DNA of 64,000 nucleotides from Dehalococcoidia bacterium. Lineage in GTDB: Bacteria; Chloroflexota; Dehalococcoidia; Lucifugimonadales; UBA1123. The notes beneath the pieces are model-generated. The model saw only the letters and a program-made list of their open reading frames with translations. It was not told where the DNA came from and searched no databases. The stretch's first letter is position 1; every line of letters begins with the position of its first letter. The stretch covers positions 1 through 64,000 of the forward strand of contig VXRN01000061.1 of NCBI GenBank assembly GCA_009838465.1, written 5' to 3'. The position numbers were made by a program, and so were the translations under genes. Shown here piece by piece: positions 34,670 through 44,022 of this stretch.

Positions 34670-35008
34670 CTGTTGGCCAGCAGGTCGGAATGGACTTGTG
34701 CTTGACGCTGAATAGACAGCGATAGTGGTGCATCTGAAGTCGCGAACGGACTGCGCCAAGTAGTCTTAACCCGCAAAACTGGCACCAGTATTGGTACGGA
34801 AAGAGGGCGACTTCACATCTCGCTAAGCTGTGACAGTGGTTGGCTCACAGTCCGCCGAGCCAAAGCTCAAAGACGGTTCTGTCTACCATGCACGTTGGTT
34901 GGCCAAGGCGTACCGAATTGCGAACTTTTCGTTGGGAGGTTCGAATCTAGGCAGGCGGACCACATCTCCAAGATGTCGAAGCCGTAGAAGCCGGATGCTG
35001 AGGGCCCT
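34670..35008. other. Gap without recognisable gene
   Basis: No convincing frame is seen. GGAGGTTCGAATCTAGG near 34936-34952 looks like a tRNA T-arm but no flanking cloverleaf stems fit, so no RNA gene is called. Confidence 0.4.
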
Positions 35009-35849
35009 TCATTGGCGCAAGCGCCTCAGCGCGCGGAGTGCGCGGAGCGTGATCCATCGGTTCGGTTCTCCTGGAGCGCCGGCGATCTCCTCGTAGAGGG
35101 TATCCTTGTGCCGCACGTCTAGGCGCCAGCGTCCATCGGGAAGCTGACGGCTTTCAACTGTCTCGACGGCTTCTGCCAGGCGCGGATCGTCCTTAAAGCC
35201 TGCAGTCGCCGCGTATTCAAGGCTCCGCAGGACATCGTAGTGCCACAACGGAGGAAAGGCGAGGTGCCTCCAACCTTCGTCGATGACACCACCCGTGGAG
35301 AGCCGCCGGAGGAGGTGCCGCTCCAGCAGATACTCTTCACCACGCTCGCGGGCTTCCCTGACGACCGGGTCTCCCCCGATGGACTGCTCGTGGGCGAGCA
35401 AGCCCTCCAAGACGCAGATCGTCGTATGGAATGAGGAGCGCACGGAGCCGCGGTGCGCCTGACAGTTCCACCCACCATCCCCGAGCTGCTCGCTCAGCAG
35501 AAGGTCCACCAATCGGGGGCTCGGCTTCCCAAAGTAGGCGCCGAGCGCTACGACGCGCCCGTTGATGCAGGGCTCTTCCTCTCCCTCGAAGAACGGGGAG
35601 TCTCCGTGCCACGGGCCCCAGGTCACGCTCGAATGCACCAGCTCGATCGCGTGTCGAGTGCGATCGCTTTCAGGATCCACGCCGAGATCACGCAGGTAGA
35701 GGAGGGTGTACAGGTTCGTCCACCAGAACGGGTGCGCTTCTCCATCGCCCCACTGCCCGTCTGGGCGCTGCTCATCGAGCAGTCGTCGGCCCCATCCTTC
35801 ATCTGCCACGCGGCCACGCTCGGCGGCGACGTTATCGACATCGGCTAGA
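35009..35849 (-). pseudogene. Squalene-cyclase/prenyltransferase-repeat protein, 5' truncated
   Basis: The frame encodes repeats of the terpene cyclase alpha-toroid type: RRLLDEQRPDGQWGDGEAHP, LSEQLGDGGWNCQAHRG and VESRQLPDGRWRLD (QxxDGxW motifs). The open frame continues upstream of GTG 35809 (DVDNVAAERGR) to a TAA that coincides with the edge of an IS630 end fragment, so the N-terminus has been cut off. No catalytic DxDD motif of squalene-hopene cyclase is present in the remainder. GTG 35809 could still initiate a 266-residue product, but it would lack the first part of the domain. The original function was probably a repeat-toroid protein, perhaps not a cyclase. Confidence 0.65.
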
Positions 35850-35853
35850 TCTT

Positions 35854-35917
35854 ATTCGGTAGGGCAGACCGACGACTTAAGTCAAGATATGAACATCAAC
35901 TCAGGCCAACTGCTTAG
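35854..35917. mobile_element. Right-end fragment of a second IS630 copy
   Basis: The segment from TATTCGGTAGGGCAGACC to AACTGCTTAG matches the last 64 bases of the IS630 element ending at 32207, with a few mismatches, including the terminal inverted repeat. Only this end is left. It lies at the broken 5' edge of the squalene-cyclase-like gene. Confidence 0.8.
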
Positions 35918-37504
35918 GCTGCCGTCCGACGCGAGATGTTAACCTGAAAACTTCTGAGAGTGCCCATACAGTTGGTCGATATACAATAGAACCAGAACGC
36001 TATACTGGACGAGCACAAGTATCTGAGCGCCAAGAACGCCCCACTTCAGCAATCCCAGAATGCCATCTTGGAGAATGTTGCAACGCCGCTCAGGAATACA
36101 AGCGAGATCAGGACTGAAACACGGGAGCTACACGGCATGTACAAGCGCGAACATCTGTACTTCCAGAGGTTCAGGTGAACGATGTATGCCATTTCGCTTG
36201 CATCGTAGTGGGCATCCCGCAACGGTCACCACCAAACTTGACACTGCTATGCCACCCACGAATCGGACGGTCGCTACGCATCTTTCCCCACAGGCCCAAA
36301 TTCCGGTCGGCGCTGCCCATGGACCTAAATGGCTCACAAGGAGCCTTTAGTTCTTCGCCGCTACTCCCGGTTACCGCACGTCCGTGTCCGCACATGTGGA
36401 GTGCTTCTACGCGACCCACATTTGCCATGTCGCGGTCATCCGCGCCCTCATTGGAGTTGAGTATCTCAGTCAACCTGTGTCCGCAGATCTTCCTAATAGA
36501 TTCTGCAACTCCAACTATTGTACGGCTTCGATCACAGACGAAGCTTAGGGAATCGGTGTACATGAGACCCTAGGCATGTGGCATTGGAGCCTGACCGGCT
36601 ATAGCGCTCCGCGTATTTGATCGCAGCATAGTGATCTGTAGCGGAAGCCCTCTTTTCCCATATAGACCGGAATCGACGGAGTGTGGTAGCAGGCCTGCTG
36701 TGGACAGACCTACCACACATATACCTGGGTTTAGTCCCTTCGGGCATCCCCGCCCCTAAACAGAATTCCTGTCGTCCACTGTTGAGTTCGTTTTAACCGC
36801 GGTCCCAGCAAGAATCTCGATGCTCGCCAGTACGGGAAGCAAACACCCGAGCAGGACCGCGGCCGTGAACCAGGCCTTTCTTTCGCAGGCAGTCCTCAAG
36901 CCCAAATGGAGCGACGGGGCGGGAGCGCAAGACGTTAGTCGGGCCATACCAGATCAGTTCACATCGAGCAGACGATTCCTTGTCCGATGGACCACCTTGC
37001 GCTAGGATGAGTCCGCTACCGTCCATTCATCCAACATACAGTGGCCTAGCTGCAGACACATGCTCTGCAAATAGGCGGAGTAAAGGGCGCATTGCGCCCC
37101 TGCGCGGTTCTGTATGTTGGACGCGGCGGTAGCACATCGCAACCTGTACTCATCCGCAAAGGGGCTCTTTAATGCGCTGCCAGGACGACCATTTTCCCGG
37201 TTCAATCTGTCCCCTGGTACCCGCGACCGTCCTGGGGATTGTCCCCTGCTCTGTCAAAATCCTTCAGCATGTATCCAGCCTCCGGCATCGACCCATCTTC
37301 GACGGTTGCATGCCGGGTTAGCAAGCTGTACCTCTGGAGCGAAGCTCCAGTGTTCGACGACTAAAGTCATCCATCCACCTCGAAGCGGAAATGCCAGACG
37401 TTCCTTCGGCGATATCCCTCGCAATCACGTCCACCAGTCCAATGGAAAGGAGGTAATCGGCACAGAGGGCTCTTGAGATGCAAGCCGAAAAGATGGAGGC
37501 GAAA
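35918..37504. other. About 1.6 kb of island DNA without a convincing gene
   Basis: Short frames occur on both strands but none has a recognisable domain. A minus-strand frame near 35943-36125 without a start codon encodes one hydrophobic segment (LKWGVLGAQILVLVQYSVLV) and could be a membrane-protein remnant. Around 37455 AAAGGAGGTAATCGGCAC resembles the region upstream of the truncated integrase. Confidence 0.4.
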
Positions 37505-38680
37505 ATGGCAAGAGGATCAATCGAATGGATCGATACCAACAAGTGGAGAATCAGATACGACATCCCAAAGGGTGCCGATGGAAAGAGAAGACAGAAGACC
37601 GAGACTATATACGGCGTACGAAGGCAGGCCGAGAGACGCCTCACCGAAATCGAACACGATATACTCGGAAACCGATACGTTGAGCCGACAGAAATGACCT
37701 TGGCCGAATATCTTGACCACTGGGTTAGGAACTACGCGGAGATTGCCGTACGCCCAAGGACGCTCAAGGGTTACCATTCGATCATCCGGTCCCACCTCAA
37801 GAAGAATTTCGGATCCGTGAAGGTGAAGCACCTTACGGCGAGTCAGGTGCAGGAATACTATGCAATGTGTATCCGTGCCGGGCTTTCGGCGCATACAGTC
37901 ACGCACATCCACCGCCTGTTGAGCCAAACCCTCAAGCAAGCCGTTCGTTGGAATATGCTTCAAAGAAATGTCCTCGAAGATGTGACCCCACCGTCGAGAA
38001 AAAGGCCCGAAATTCGAATCCTGACTAACGAAGAGATTGACATCCTGCTCGACGAGGCCAAAGGAGCCGACTGTTTCTTACCGATTCACTTGGGCTTCTT
38101 CACCGGCATGCGCCGTTCGGAAATACTGGGACTTCAATTCCGAGATGTGAACCTTGAGGCTCGATTCCTGCGCGTAACTCGCACGATGGTGGACATTACC
38201 GGCGACCAGGCTCACATTGACGAACCCAAGTCCCGACAGTCGAAACGGACGATCACATTGAGGGAGGTGACCGTAGACCTACTGAGGTCGCATTATCGGA
38301 CTCACGCCGCCCGGATGAAGGACCTCGGAAAGCGCCTCACCGGACCCACCCAACTCTGCCTGCGTGCAGACGGCGGCGTTCTGACGCCTGACGCACTCAG
38401 CAAGGCATTCAGGAAAACCGCAGATCGGTGTGGGTTCGAAGGTGTCAGGTTCCACGATCTCCGCCACACTCACGCCAGTCTCTTGCTGGCTGCAGGTGTG
38501 CCCATACACGTCGTTCAGGCACGTCTGGGACACGCCAGTATCCAGACAACGATCGACGTCTACGGCCACCTCATGCCGGACGCTGATGCACTGGCAACGC
38601 ACCGGCTCGAGCATTTCGTAAGTGGCTCTTGCAAGAGTTGTTCAGACGACCACGATCATATCGATTCTACCAACGCCTAG
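37505..38680 (+). CDS. Tyrosine-type site-specific integrase of the island
   Basis: The 391-residue protein begins MARGSIEWIDTNKWRIRYDI (AP2-like arm-binding domain), continues with a SAM-like core-binding domain (MTLAEYLDHWVRNYAEIAVR) and ends with a complete catalytic domain: Arg in TGMRRSEILGLQ, HDLRHTHASLLLAAG (HxxR), ARLGHASIQTTIDVYGHL (His and nucleophilic Tyr). GGAGG 7 bases before ATG 37505 supports this start over the upstream codons. The gene points towards tRNA-Thr about 750 bp downstream, the usual arrangement when an element integrates at the 3' end of a tRNA gene. A truncated homologue lies 7 kb upstream. Confidence 0.9.
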   Translation: MARGSIEWIDTNKWRIRYDIPKGADGKRRQKTETIYGVRRQAERRLTEIEHDILGNRYVEPTEMTLAEYLDHWVRNYAEIAVRPRTLKGYHSIIRSHLKKNFGSVKVKHLTASQVQEYYAMCIRAGLSAHTVTHIHRLLSQTLKQAVRWNMLQRNVLEDVTPPSRKRPEIRILTNEEIDILLDEAKGADCFLPIHLGFFTGMRRSEILGLQFRDVNLEARFLRVTRTMVDITGDQAHIDEPKSRQSKRTITLREVTVDLLRSHYRTHAARMKDLGKRLTGPTQLCLRADGGVLTPDALSKAFRKTADRCGFEGVRFHDLRHTHASLLLAAGVPIHVVQARLGHASIQTTIDVYGHLMPDADALATHRLEHFVSGSCKSCSDDHDHIDSTNA

Positions 38681-39426
38681 TACTGAGACCGCATGTTTTC
38701 GAGACACAACACTTGCGATCCGTAATTCTCTTCAAGGTGGGATTCCAAGCAATAGGATGTCCTGAAGGAGGGAAAAAGCAACTTAACACTCGCAATTCAA
38801 GTGCTGAGTTGCAGCCTACCGGCGAAGTGTCCAGAAAGCCTGCGGTCTGCTGAACCGCTGCCCACCACACGGCGAGGGCTACTTTTCAACAGCGAACAAC
38901 ACAGCGAGATGGCACGATCAGTACGATGTTGTCCCACATTCAGTCAGATAAAATAGACCTAATACGCCCTCGTAACTCACTTAACAATTGGAAGCCACCT
39001 GGCTTATCAGTATATCGTTACGACATCGCCAAATTTTGATGCATGTGGGAATTTCGCGGGAAATTTGAGCTACAGGATGGCTGGAGGACGCATTGTTCTG
39101 TCCCCGCAGGAATATTGGAGTCCTTCAAACGCGTCGCCAAGGTAAGCATCTCAAAGACGAGGCTGCTCACAGACTCATCGAAGGCTGCTCCGCATTCTAC
39201 GAGAACTTAGCTAGGGAAGTGTCCCGAGTACTCCAATAGCTGCTGTCAAATTAGACAAGTGTCGCCAGGTAGATATACATTTAACATGTTGGAGAATTGG
39301 AGTAGCGGACTATGATCAGTTTGTGATACAATTGTGATACGCTGACAACCTTTAAGTGTTATAATCCCGTCCTTTCAACATATATAACGAATTCATCATT
39401 GTATTTCGGTGTATATGTGGGAAAAC
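38681..39426. other. Region between integrase and tRNA-Thr, probable attachment region
   Basis: No gene is seen. The sequence is visibly A/T richer than the flanking metabolism genes and contains several direct and inverted short repeats. It is where integrase arm-binding sites and the island end would be expected. The crossover point itself cannot be placed because the other copy of the tRNA 3' end was not found. Confidence 0.4.
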
Positions 39427-39501
39427 TGGAGCCAACGGGCGGATTCGAACCGCCGACCTGCGGTTTACGAAACCGCTGCTCTACCACTGAGCTACGTTGG
39501 C
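39427..39501 (-). tRNA. tRNA-Thr (anticodon CGU), CCA encoded
   Basis: Read on the minus strand, the gene has acceptor stem GCCAACG/CGTTGGC, D-arm GCTC-AGTGGTAGA-GC, anticodon stem GCGGT/ACCGC with loop TTCGTAA (anticodon CGT), T-arm GGCGG-TTCGAAT-CCGCC, discriminator T and an encoded CCA (39429-39427). All stems pair. Its 3' end faces the integrase gene, so it is the likely insertion site of the island to its left. Confidence 0.95.
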
Positions 39502-39975
39502 ATTTCAAGACTTGAGCGGGAGCGTCCTCTTAATGGCCTGCTCCGCGAGCGGGCGTTTGAATTCAGCGACCAGAGTGTCAGACGATTCAAACCCCTGGCA
39601 GGCTTCACTTCCCAATCATCGGGAAGTCGCCAACAACCTGAATTATACTACGGCGCGGTATCTCTTGTATATTGCATCAAGCGGCTCGGAAGTTCCATCC
39701 CCATTGATGAGCTGAGAGGGGACTTTCTGCTGACATTCATAGTCGCTTTGCTCATCTACCTACCTTGTGATCCCTCTCCCAGAGGAAGAGGGATCTGTTG
39801 CGCTACCGATTCCGAGGGTCGTCTTATAAACGCGCGTCAGATATTCTATGCTTCCTAATTCCGACTACTGTTGACAGAAGCGGACTGACACCCTAACATT
39901 TGCACAGCAAGTTGAACGGGGCTCTAAATGCGCCCTGTTTACTGAACGACAGAGGAATTGCAGGAGGAACGCCGG
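39502..39975. other. Intergenic region upstream of the acyl-CoA dehydrogenase genes
   Basis: No gene is supported. It should hold the promoter of the tRNA (minus strand) and of the dehydrogenase genes (plus strand). A REP-like hairpin, CCCTCTCCCAGAGGAAGAGGG, lies near 39773-39793. Confidence 0.5.
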
Positions 39976-41199
39976 ATGGATTTCGCCTACACGTACACTG
40001 AAGACCAGGAAGAATTTCGCCAAGAGGTGCGCTCCTGGCTGGAAGAGAATATCCCGGACGACATGAGAGCGCCCGTTGACCGTATGGAGCTTTCCGATAA
40101 GCAGTACTGGTTCTGGCGTGACATGCACAAGGTCCTCGCCGAAAAGGGCTGGCTGTATCCCACCTATCCCAAGGAATACGGCGGCGGCGGACTAACCGGT
40201 GAACACGAGACCATCTTGCAGGAAGAGTTCAGGCGCGCCCGCGTGGTGCCCGGCTTTACCAACGCACTTGTTTTCCCCACACTGCTGGTATGGGGCGACG
40301 AAGCTCAGAAGGACTACTTTCTCAAGCCGCTGCTCAGCGCTGAGAAGGTGGCGTTCCAGAACTTCTCTGAGCCGAACGCAGGCTCCGACCTTGCCTCGCT
40401 CCAGAGCAGGGCGGTCCGCGACGGCGACGACTTCATCCTGAACGGACAGAAGATATGGATCAGCGGCATCGAGGAGCCAGACTTCCTCTTCGGCCCGTTC
40501 ATGACCGATTCCGACGCGCCGCGCCACCGCAATCTGGGCTACTTCATGGTGCCCTTCCCATCGGAAGGGCTTACGCAGGAGCGGATGAACCTTCTGTCTG
40601 GCGACGACCAGAGCGTCTTCTTCTTCGACAACGTTCGGGTGCCGGGCGATCACCTCATCGGCGGCGACCATCAGGGCTGGCAGGTAACGCAGACCACGCT
40701 GGAGGTCGAACACGGCGGCCGCGGACAGGCCTATCCGCAGGACGAGGCGATGGAGAATCTCCTCAGCTACGTCCAGAATACCAAGCGCAACGGCGGCAAT
40801 CTGGGCGACGATCCGATAGTAGCCCAGGAAGCGGCGTCAGCGTACATTGATTCTCATGTCCACGGACTCCTGAACCTGCGGAACTACGGTATGTACCAGG
40901 CCCGCCAGGAGATGACCTATCACGGTTCGCAGACCTCGATGTTCGGCAAGTTGTACAAGATAAAGAACGCCGACCGCGCGCGCGACATCATGGGTATGTA
41001 CAGCCTGTGCGGTACCGAAGAGCCTCGCGCTCCGTTCGGTGGCGAGCCCGAAGTCTATCAGCGCGGAAGCCTGGTTGGGGCCCACCCCGCCGGAACCGTT
41101 GAGATTCAGAAGGTGATCATATCCCGGCGCATCGGAATCAGCAGGACGCGCGAACGCGCTGCGGCCACGCCTTCCACTGCCGGAGTTGGCGGCGTCTAA
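39976..41199 (+). CDS. Acyl-CoA dehydrogenase
   Basis: The 407-residue protein shows the helical N-terminal domain (MDFAYTYTEDQEEFRQEVRS), the flavin-contacting motif FSEPNAGSDLASLQSRA followed by WISGIEEPDF, the beta domain with DNVRVPGDHLIGG, and the C-terminal four-helix domain. It should oxidise an acyl-CoA to the 2-enoyl-CoA with FAD. Start ATG 39976 is preceded by AGGAGGAA with good spacing; an upstream TTG is less likely. The second, shorter dehydrogenase gene follows on the same strand, so they may form a two-subunit enzyme. The acyl chain is not evident. Confidence 0.9.
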   Translation: MDFAYTYTEDQEEFRQEVRSWLEENIPDDMRAPVDRMELSDKQYWFWRDMHKVLAEKGWLYPTYPKEYGGGGLTGEHETILQEEFRRARVVPGFTNALVFPTLLVWGDEAQKDYFLKPLLSAEKVAFQNFSEPNAGSDLASLQSRAVRDGDDFILNGQKIWISGIEEPDFLFGPFMTDSDAPRHRNLGYFMVPFPSEGLTQERMNLLSGDDQSVFFFDNVRVPGDHLIGGDHQGWQVTQTTLEVEHGGRGQAYPQDEAMENLLSYVQNTKRNGGNLGDDPIVAQEAASAYIDSHVHGLLNLRNYGMYQARQEMTYHGSQTSMFGKLYKIKNADRARDIMGMYSLCGTEEPRAPFGGEPEVYQRGSLVGAHPAGTVEIQKVIISRRIGISRTRERAAATPSTAGVGGV

Positions 41200-41365
41200 C
41201 CTTCCGGGAAGACAGAACAGTAAGAGCGGGGCCTTCTCATTCGGTTGGGGAGGCCCCAATTTTATTCTCGGTTCGCGTTCCATTATAATGACCACCGATG
41301 CCGCGATTTTGCATAGGCATTACCTTGAATGAGTCGTGCCAACCGCAGCCTCCAAGGGGGAAATC

Positions 41366-42184
41366 TTGGACTTCAGATCTCCGTACACGCAGCAACAGCA
41401 GGACTTCCGCGCGGCGGTGCGCGCCTGGCTGGTACAGCACTTCCCCAGGGACCTCAAGATTCCGCCGGACGGCAGCCCTCTCGATGCGGAGAACCAGGCC
41501 AAGGTCAAGACATTCAGGCGGCTTCTGGGCGAGAAGGGCTGGCTGGCACCCTCATGGCCCAGGGAGTTGGGCGGCGGCGGACTGACCTCCGGCCTCGACG
41601 TAGTGTTGATGGAGGAAATGCGACGGATGCCCCTGCCCAGCATGGGAGACAACAATCGCTGGGTGCCGGCCATGATGGTCTGGGGGACCGACGAGCAAAA
41701 AGAGCGCTTTATCCCGGCATGTCTCAGGGGCGAGTCCATAACCTGGCAGTGCTTCAACGAGCCGGGCTCAGGTTCTGACTTCGCCTCGGTGAGCACACAC
41801 GCGGTCCCGGAAGATGGAGGGTGGATAATAAACGGCGAGAAGGCGTTCATCACGGGCAGGTTCGATCCCGACTACCTGATTACGCTCGCCAACACCGGCA
41901 AAGACAGGCCCAGGCGTATGAACCTGGGCGTGTTCATGGTGGACGCCAACAGCCCGGGCCTCGAGATACGAAACATGAGACTGCTCATGGGAAGCGAGCG
42001 CAGGGTCAGGTTCGACAACGTGTTCGTACCGGACGACTGCCGCATCGGGCCACCCTACCAGGGCTGGGAGATAGCAATGAGCGTCATAGAGGCCGAGCGC
42101 GGCGGTGTCGCCTTCCGCATAAGCGAGGACGGCACCATAGAAAGCATATACCAGTACCTGCGCGATCAGCGCAACGACCAGTAA
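41366..42184 (+). CDS. Acyl-CoA dehydrogenase-like protein without the C-terminal domain
   Basis: The frame encodes 272 residues from TTG 41366, preceded by AAGGGGG, and aligns with the neighbouring dehydrogenase from its first residues (LDFRSPYTQQQQDFRAAVRA). The flavin motif is present (CFNEPGSGSDFASVSTHAV), as is the beta domain (FDNVFVPDDCRIGPP). The protein ends YQYLRDQRNDQ, where the helical C-terminal domain should begin. That domain usually carries part of the FAD site, the dimer interface and, in many family members, the catalytic base. The upstream GTG 41336 is an alternative start. It may be a non-catalytic partner of the full-length enzyme or a degraded gene; no frameshifted C-terminus was recognised downstream. 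Confidence 0.75.
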   Translation: MDFRSPYTQQQQDFRAAVRAWLVQHFPRDLKIPPDGSPLDAENQAKVKTFRRLLGEKGWLAPSWPRELGGGGLTSGLDVVLMEEMRRMPLPSMGDNNRWVPAMMVWGTDEQKERFIPACLRGESITWQCFNEPGSGSDFASVSTHAVPEDGGWIINGEKAFITGRFDPDYLITLANTGKDRPRRMNLGVFMVDANSPGLEIRNMRLLMGSERRVRFDNVFVPDDCRIGPPYQGWEIAMSVIEAERGGVAFRISEDGTIESIYQYLRDQRNDQ

Positions 42185-42208
42185 CACCTTTACTCTTGGA
42201 GACACGCG

Positions 42209-43510
42209 GTGAACCGCCACGAACACGGACACAGACATCACGACGAAGCAATGCTCAGCGTGGAGGACGCGCTCGAACGTATCCTGGACCACTTCCACGT
42301 ACTGGACTCAAAGGAAGTGCCGCTATTGGAAGCACTGGGACAGGCGCTTGCGGAAGACGCCGTTTCCCTTCACGACATCCCGCCGCTGGACAATTCGGCG
42401 ATGGACGGATACGCAGTGCAGGCGTCGAGTATTGGCAACGCCTCGGAAGACTCGCCCATTACGCTCAGAGTCGTCGGCTCCGTAGCCGCCGGGGAACTAC
42501 CAGACACGGCGGTAGAGCCTGGAACAGCTGTCCGAATAATGACCGGAGCGCCTATTCCTCCAGGCGCGGACTCAGTCGTCCCATTCGAGGAGACCGACGA
42601 GATAGAGCGCCGGAACGCTGCTCTGGACATGGCCGAGATCGGCATCAAGATTGCCGCTCCCGTCGGTTCCGACATCCGGCCAGCGGGACAGGACGTTCGC
42701 AAGGGTACGCTCGTCTTGACAGCCGGAACAGTGTTGCGGCCGTCGGAGATAGGCGTTCTCGCCTCGCTCGGATTCGACAGCGTGAAGGTTGTCCGAAGGC
42801 CGGTGGTAGCGATCCTCTCGACTGGAGATGAGCTACTCGACCCCGGCGATACATACTCCGAGGGCAAGATATACGACTCGAACAGCTACTCGGTTGCCGC
42901 GAGCGTACTGAGATACGGCGGCGCTCCCAAGATGCTGGGCATAGCCCGCGACAACCTCGATTCGATGAACGCGAAACTGCGTGAAGCTATGGAAGCGGAT
43001 ATGCTGATAACATCGGCGGGCGTTTCCAAGGGCGACTACGACATGGTCAAGGATGTCCTGGCCGCACACGGCAGGATCGCTTTCTGGTCGGTTCGTATGC
43101 GACCGGCCAAGCCGCTTGCGTTCGGAGTGCTGGACGCGGGCGACGGCAGGAAGGTGCCCCACCTTGGTCTTCCAGGCAATCCGGTGAGTGCGATGGTGGC
43201 TTTCGAGCAGTTCGGGCGCGCTGCGATTCACAAGATGATGGGCAAGGACGGGTTCCTGAAGCCTCGAATCCAGGCCGTGCTTGACGAGCCGATATACAAT
43301 ACCGACGGTCGGCGCGTATATGCCCGTGCAGTAATAACGAAACAGAACGGTGATTACCACGCCAGACTTACAGGCAATCAAAGTTCCAATCTGCTTACCT
43401 CTATGGCCGGAGCGAACGGGCTGGCAGTCTGTCCCGAAGACACGCCAGTCAAGGAAACCGGAGAAGTAGTCGAAGTGCAGATGTTGGATTGGCCCGAGGA
43501 TGTTTTTTGA
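42209..43510 (+). CDS. moeA: Molybdopterin molybdenumtransferase MoeA
   Basis: The 433-residue protein has a His-rich start (MNRHEHGHRHHDEAM), then the MoeA domains: DIPPLDNSAMDGYAV, GTAVRIMTGAPIPPGADSVVPFEET, the MPT-binding domain with ILSTGDELLDPG, DSNSYSVAAS, TSAGVSKGDYDMVK and GLPGNPVSAMVAFEQF, and a C-terminal beta-barrel. It inserts molybdate into adenylylated molybdopterin. GTG 42209 is the start, with GGAGA about 8 bases upstream. The His-rich N-terminus is unusual and may bind metal. Its stop overlaps the next gene (TGATG). No other moa/mob gene is visible. Confidence 0.9.
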   Translation: MNRHEHGHRHHDEAMLSVEDALERILDHFHVLDSKEVPLLEALGQALAEDAVSLHDIPPLDNSAMDGYAVQASSIGNASEDSPITLRVVGSVAAGELPDTAVEPGTAVRIMTGAPIPPGADSVVPFEETDEIERRNAALDMAEIGIKIAAPVGSDIRPAGQDVRKGTLVLTAGTVLRPSEIGVLASLGFDSVKVVRRPVVAILSTGDELLDPGDTYSEGKIYDSNSYSVAASVLRYGGAPKMLGIARDNLDSMNAKLREAMEADMLITSAGVSKGDYDMVKDVLAAHGRIAFWSVRMRPAKPLAFGVLDAGDGRKVPHLGLPGNPVSAMVAFEQFGRAAIHKMMGKDGFLKPRIQAVLDEPIYNTDGRRVYARAVITKQNGDYHARLTGNQSSNLLTSMAGANGLAVCPEDTPVKETGEVVEVQMLDWPEDVF

Positions 43511-43944
43511 TGGTTGAGGACGTACAGACAACCAGTAGTTCCGATCAGCAGCCGAGATTCGCGAAATACTTCATTGATCCCGCTAAAGCCGAAAGTACGG
43601 GACGGTCCCTGCCGATACTCCTCGCGAGCAGGTATCGCCATGTGGGCCAGCAGGGAATTGAGGATGAAGTGGCGATTGATTTAGACCCCCAGGACATCAT
43701 TGACCTGATACGGGAACAATGCTCTCAGACTCCGGATTTCCTGCTGCCCGACACACCCCTGAAAGAGACTATATTCCGAGTGCTTCTCGCCCACGGCAAT
43801 GAACCGATGGACGCAGAGCAGATCAGCGCCTTCATTGGGCAGAAGTGGGCTATGACCCAATTCCCGCGCAACACGTCGCCCGAGGTCATACAACTGCTGC
43901 TGGACAGCAGCGACTTCTACTGCATCGGGCCGGTTCCGGATTAA
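43510..43944 (+). CDS. Hypothetical protein coupled to moeA
   Basis: The 144-residue protein starts at ATG 43510, overlapping the moeA stop (TGATG), so it is translationally coupled. I recognise no family. Its middle contains an IDLDPQDIIDLI segment and its C-terminal half is predicted helical (LKETIFRVLLAHGNEPMDAE then QISAFIGQKW), a pattern reminiscent of a winged-helix or HTH module. It lacks a signal peptide and membrane segments. The coupling suggests a cytosolic role near molybdenum cofactor insertion, but this is inference. Confidence 0.6.
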   Translation: MVEDVQTTSSSDQQPRFAKYFIDPAKAESTGRSLPILLASRYRHVGQQGIEDEVAIDLDPQDIIDLIREQCSQTPDFLLPDTPLKETIFRVLLAHGNEPMDAEQISAFIGQKWAMTQFPRNTSPEVIQLLLDSSDFYCIGPVPD

Positions 43945-44022
43945 CCGGAAACATCAACTCCAAGCTCGAGACGCGCCGGACCGTACCTGGCTCAAATTCC
44001 CTTTTATATACGGAGGCCGACA

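Noticed and set aside
34936-34952. GGAGGTTCGAATCTAGG considered as the T-arm of a tRNA
   Set aside because: The stem does not pair properly and no acceptor, D or anticodon stems fit around it.
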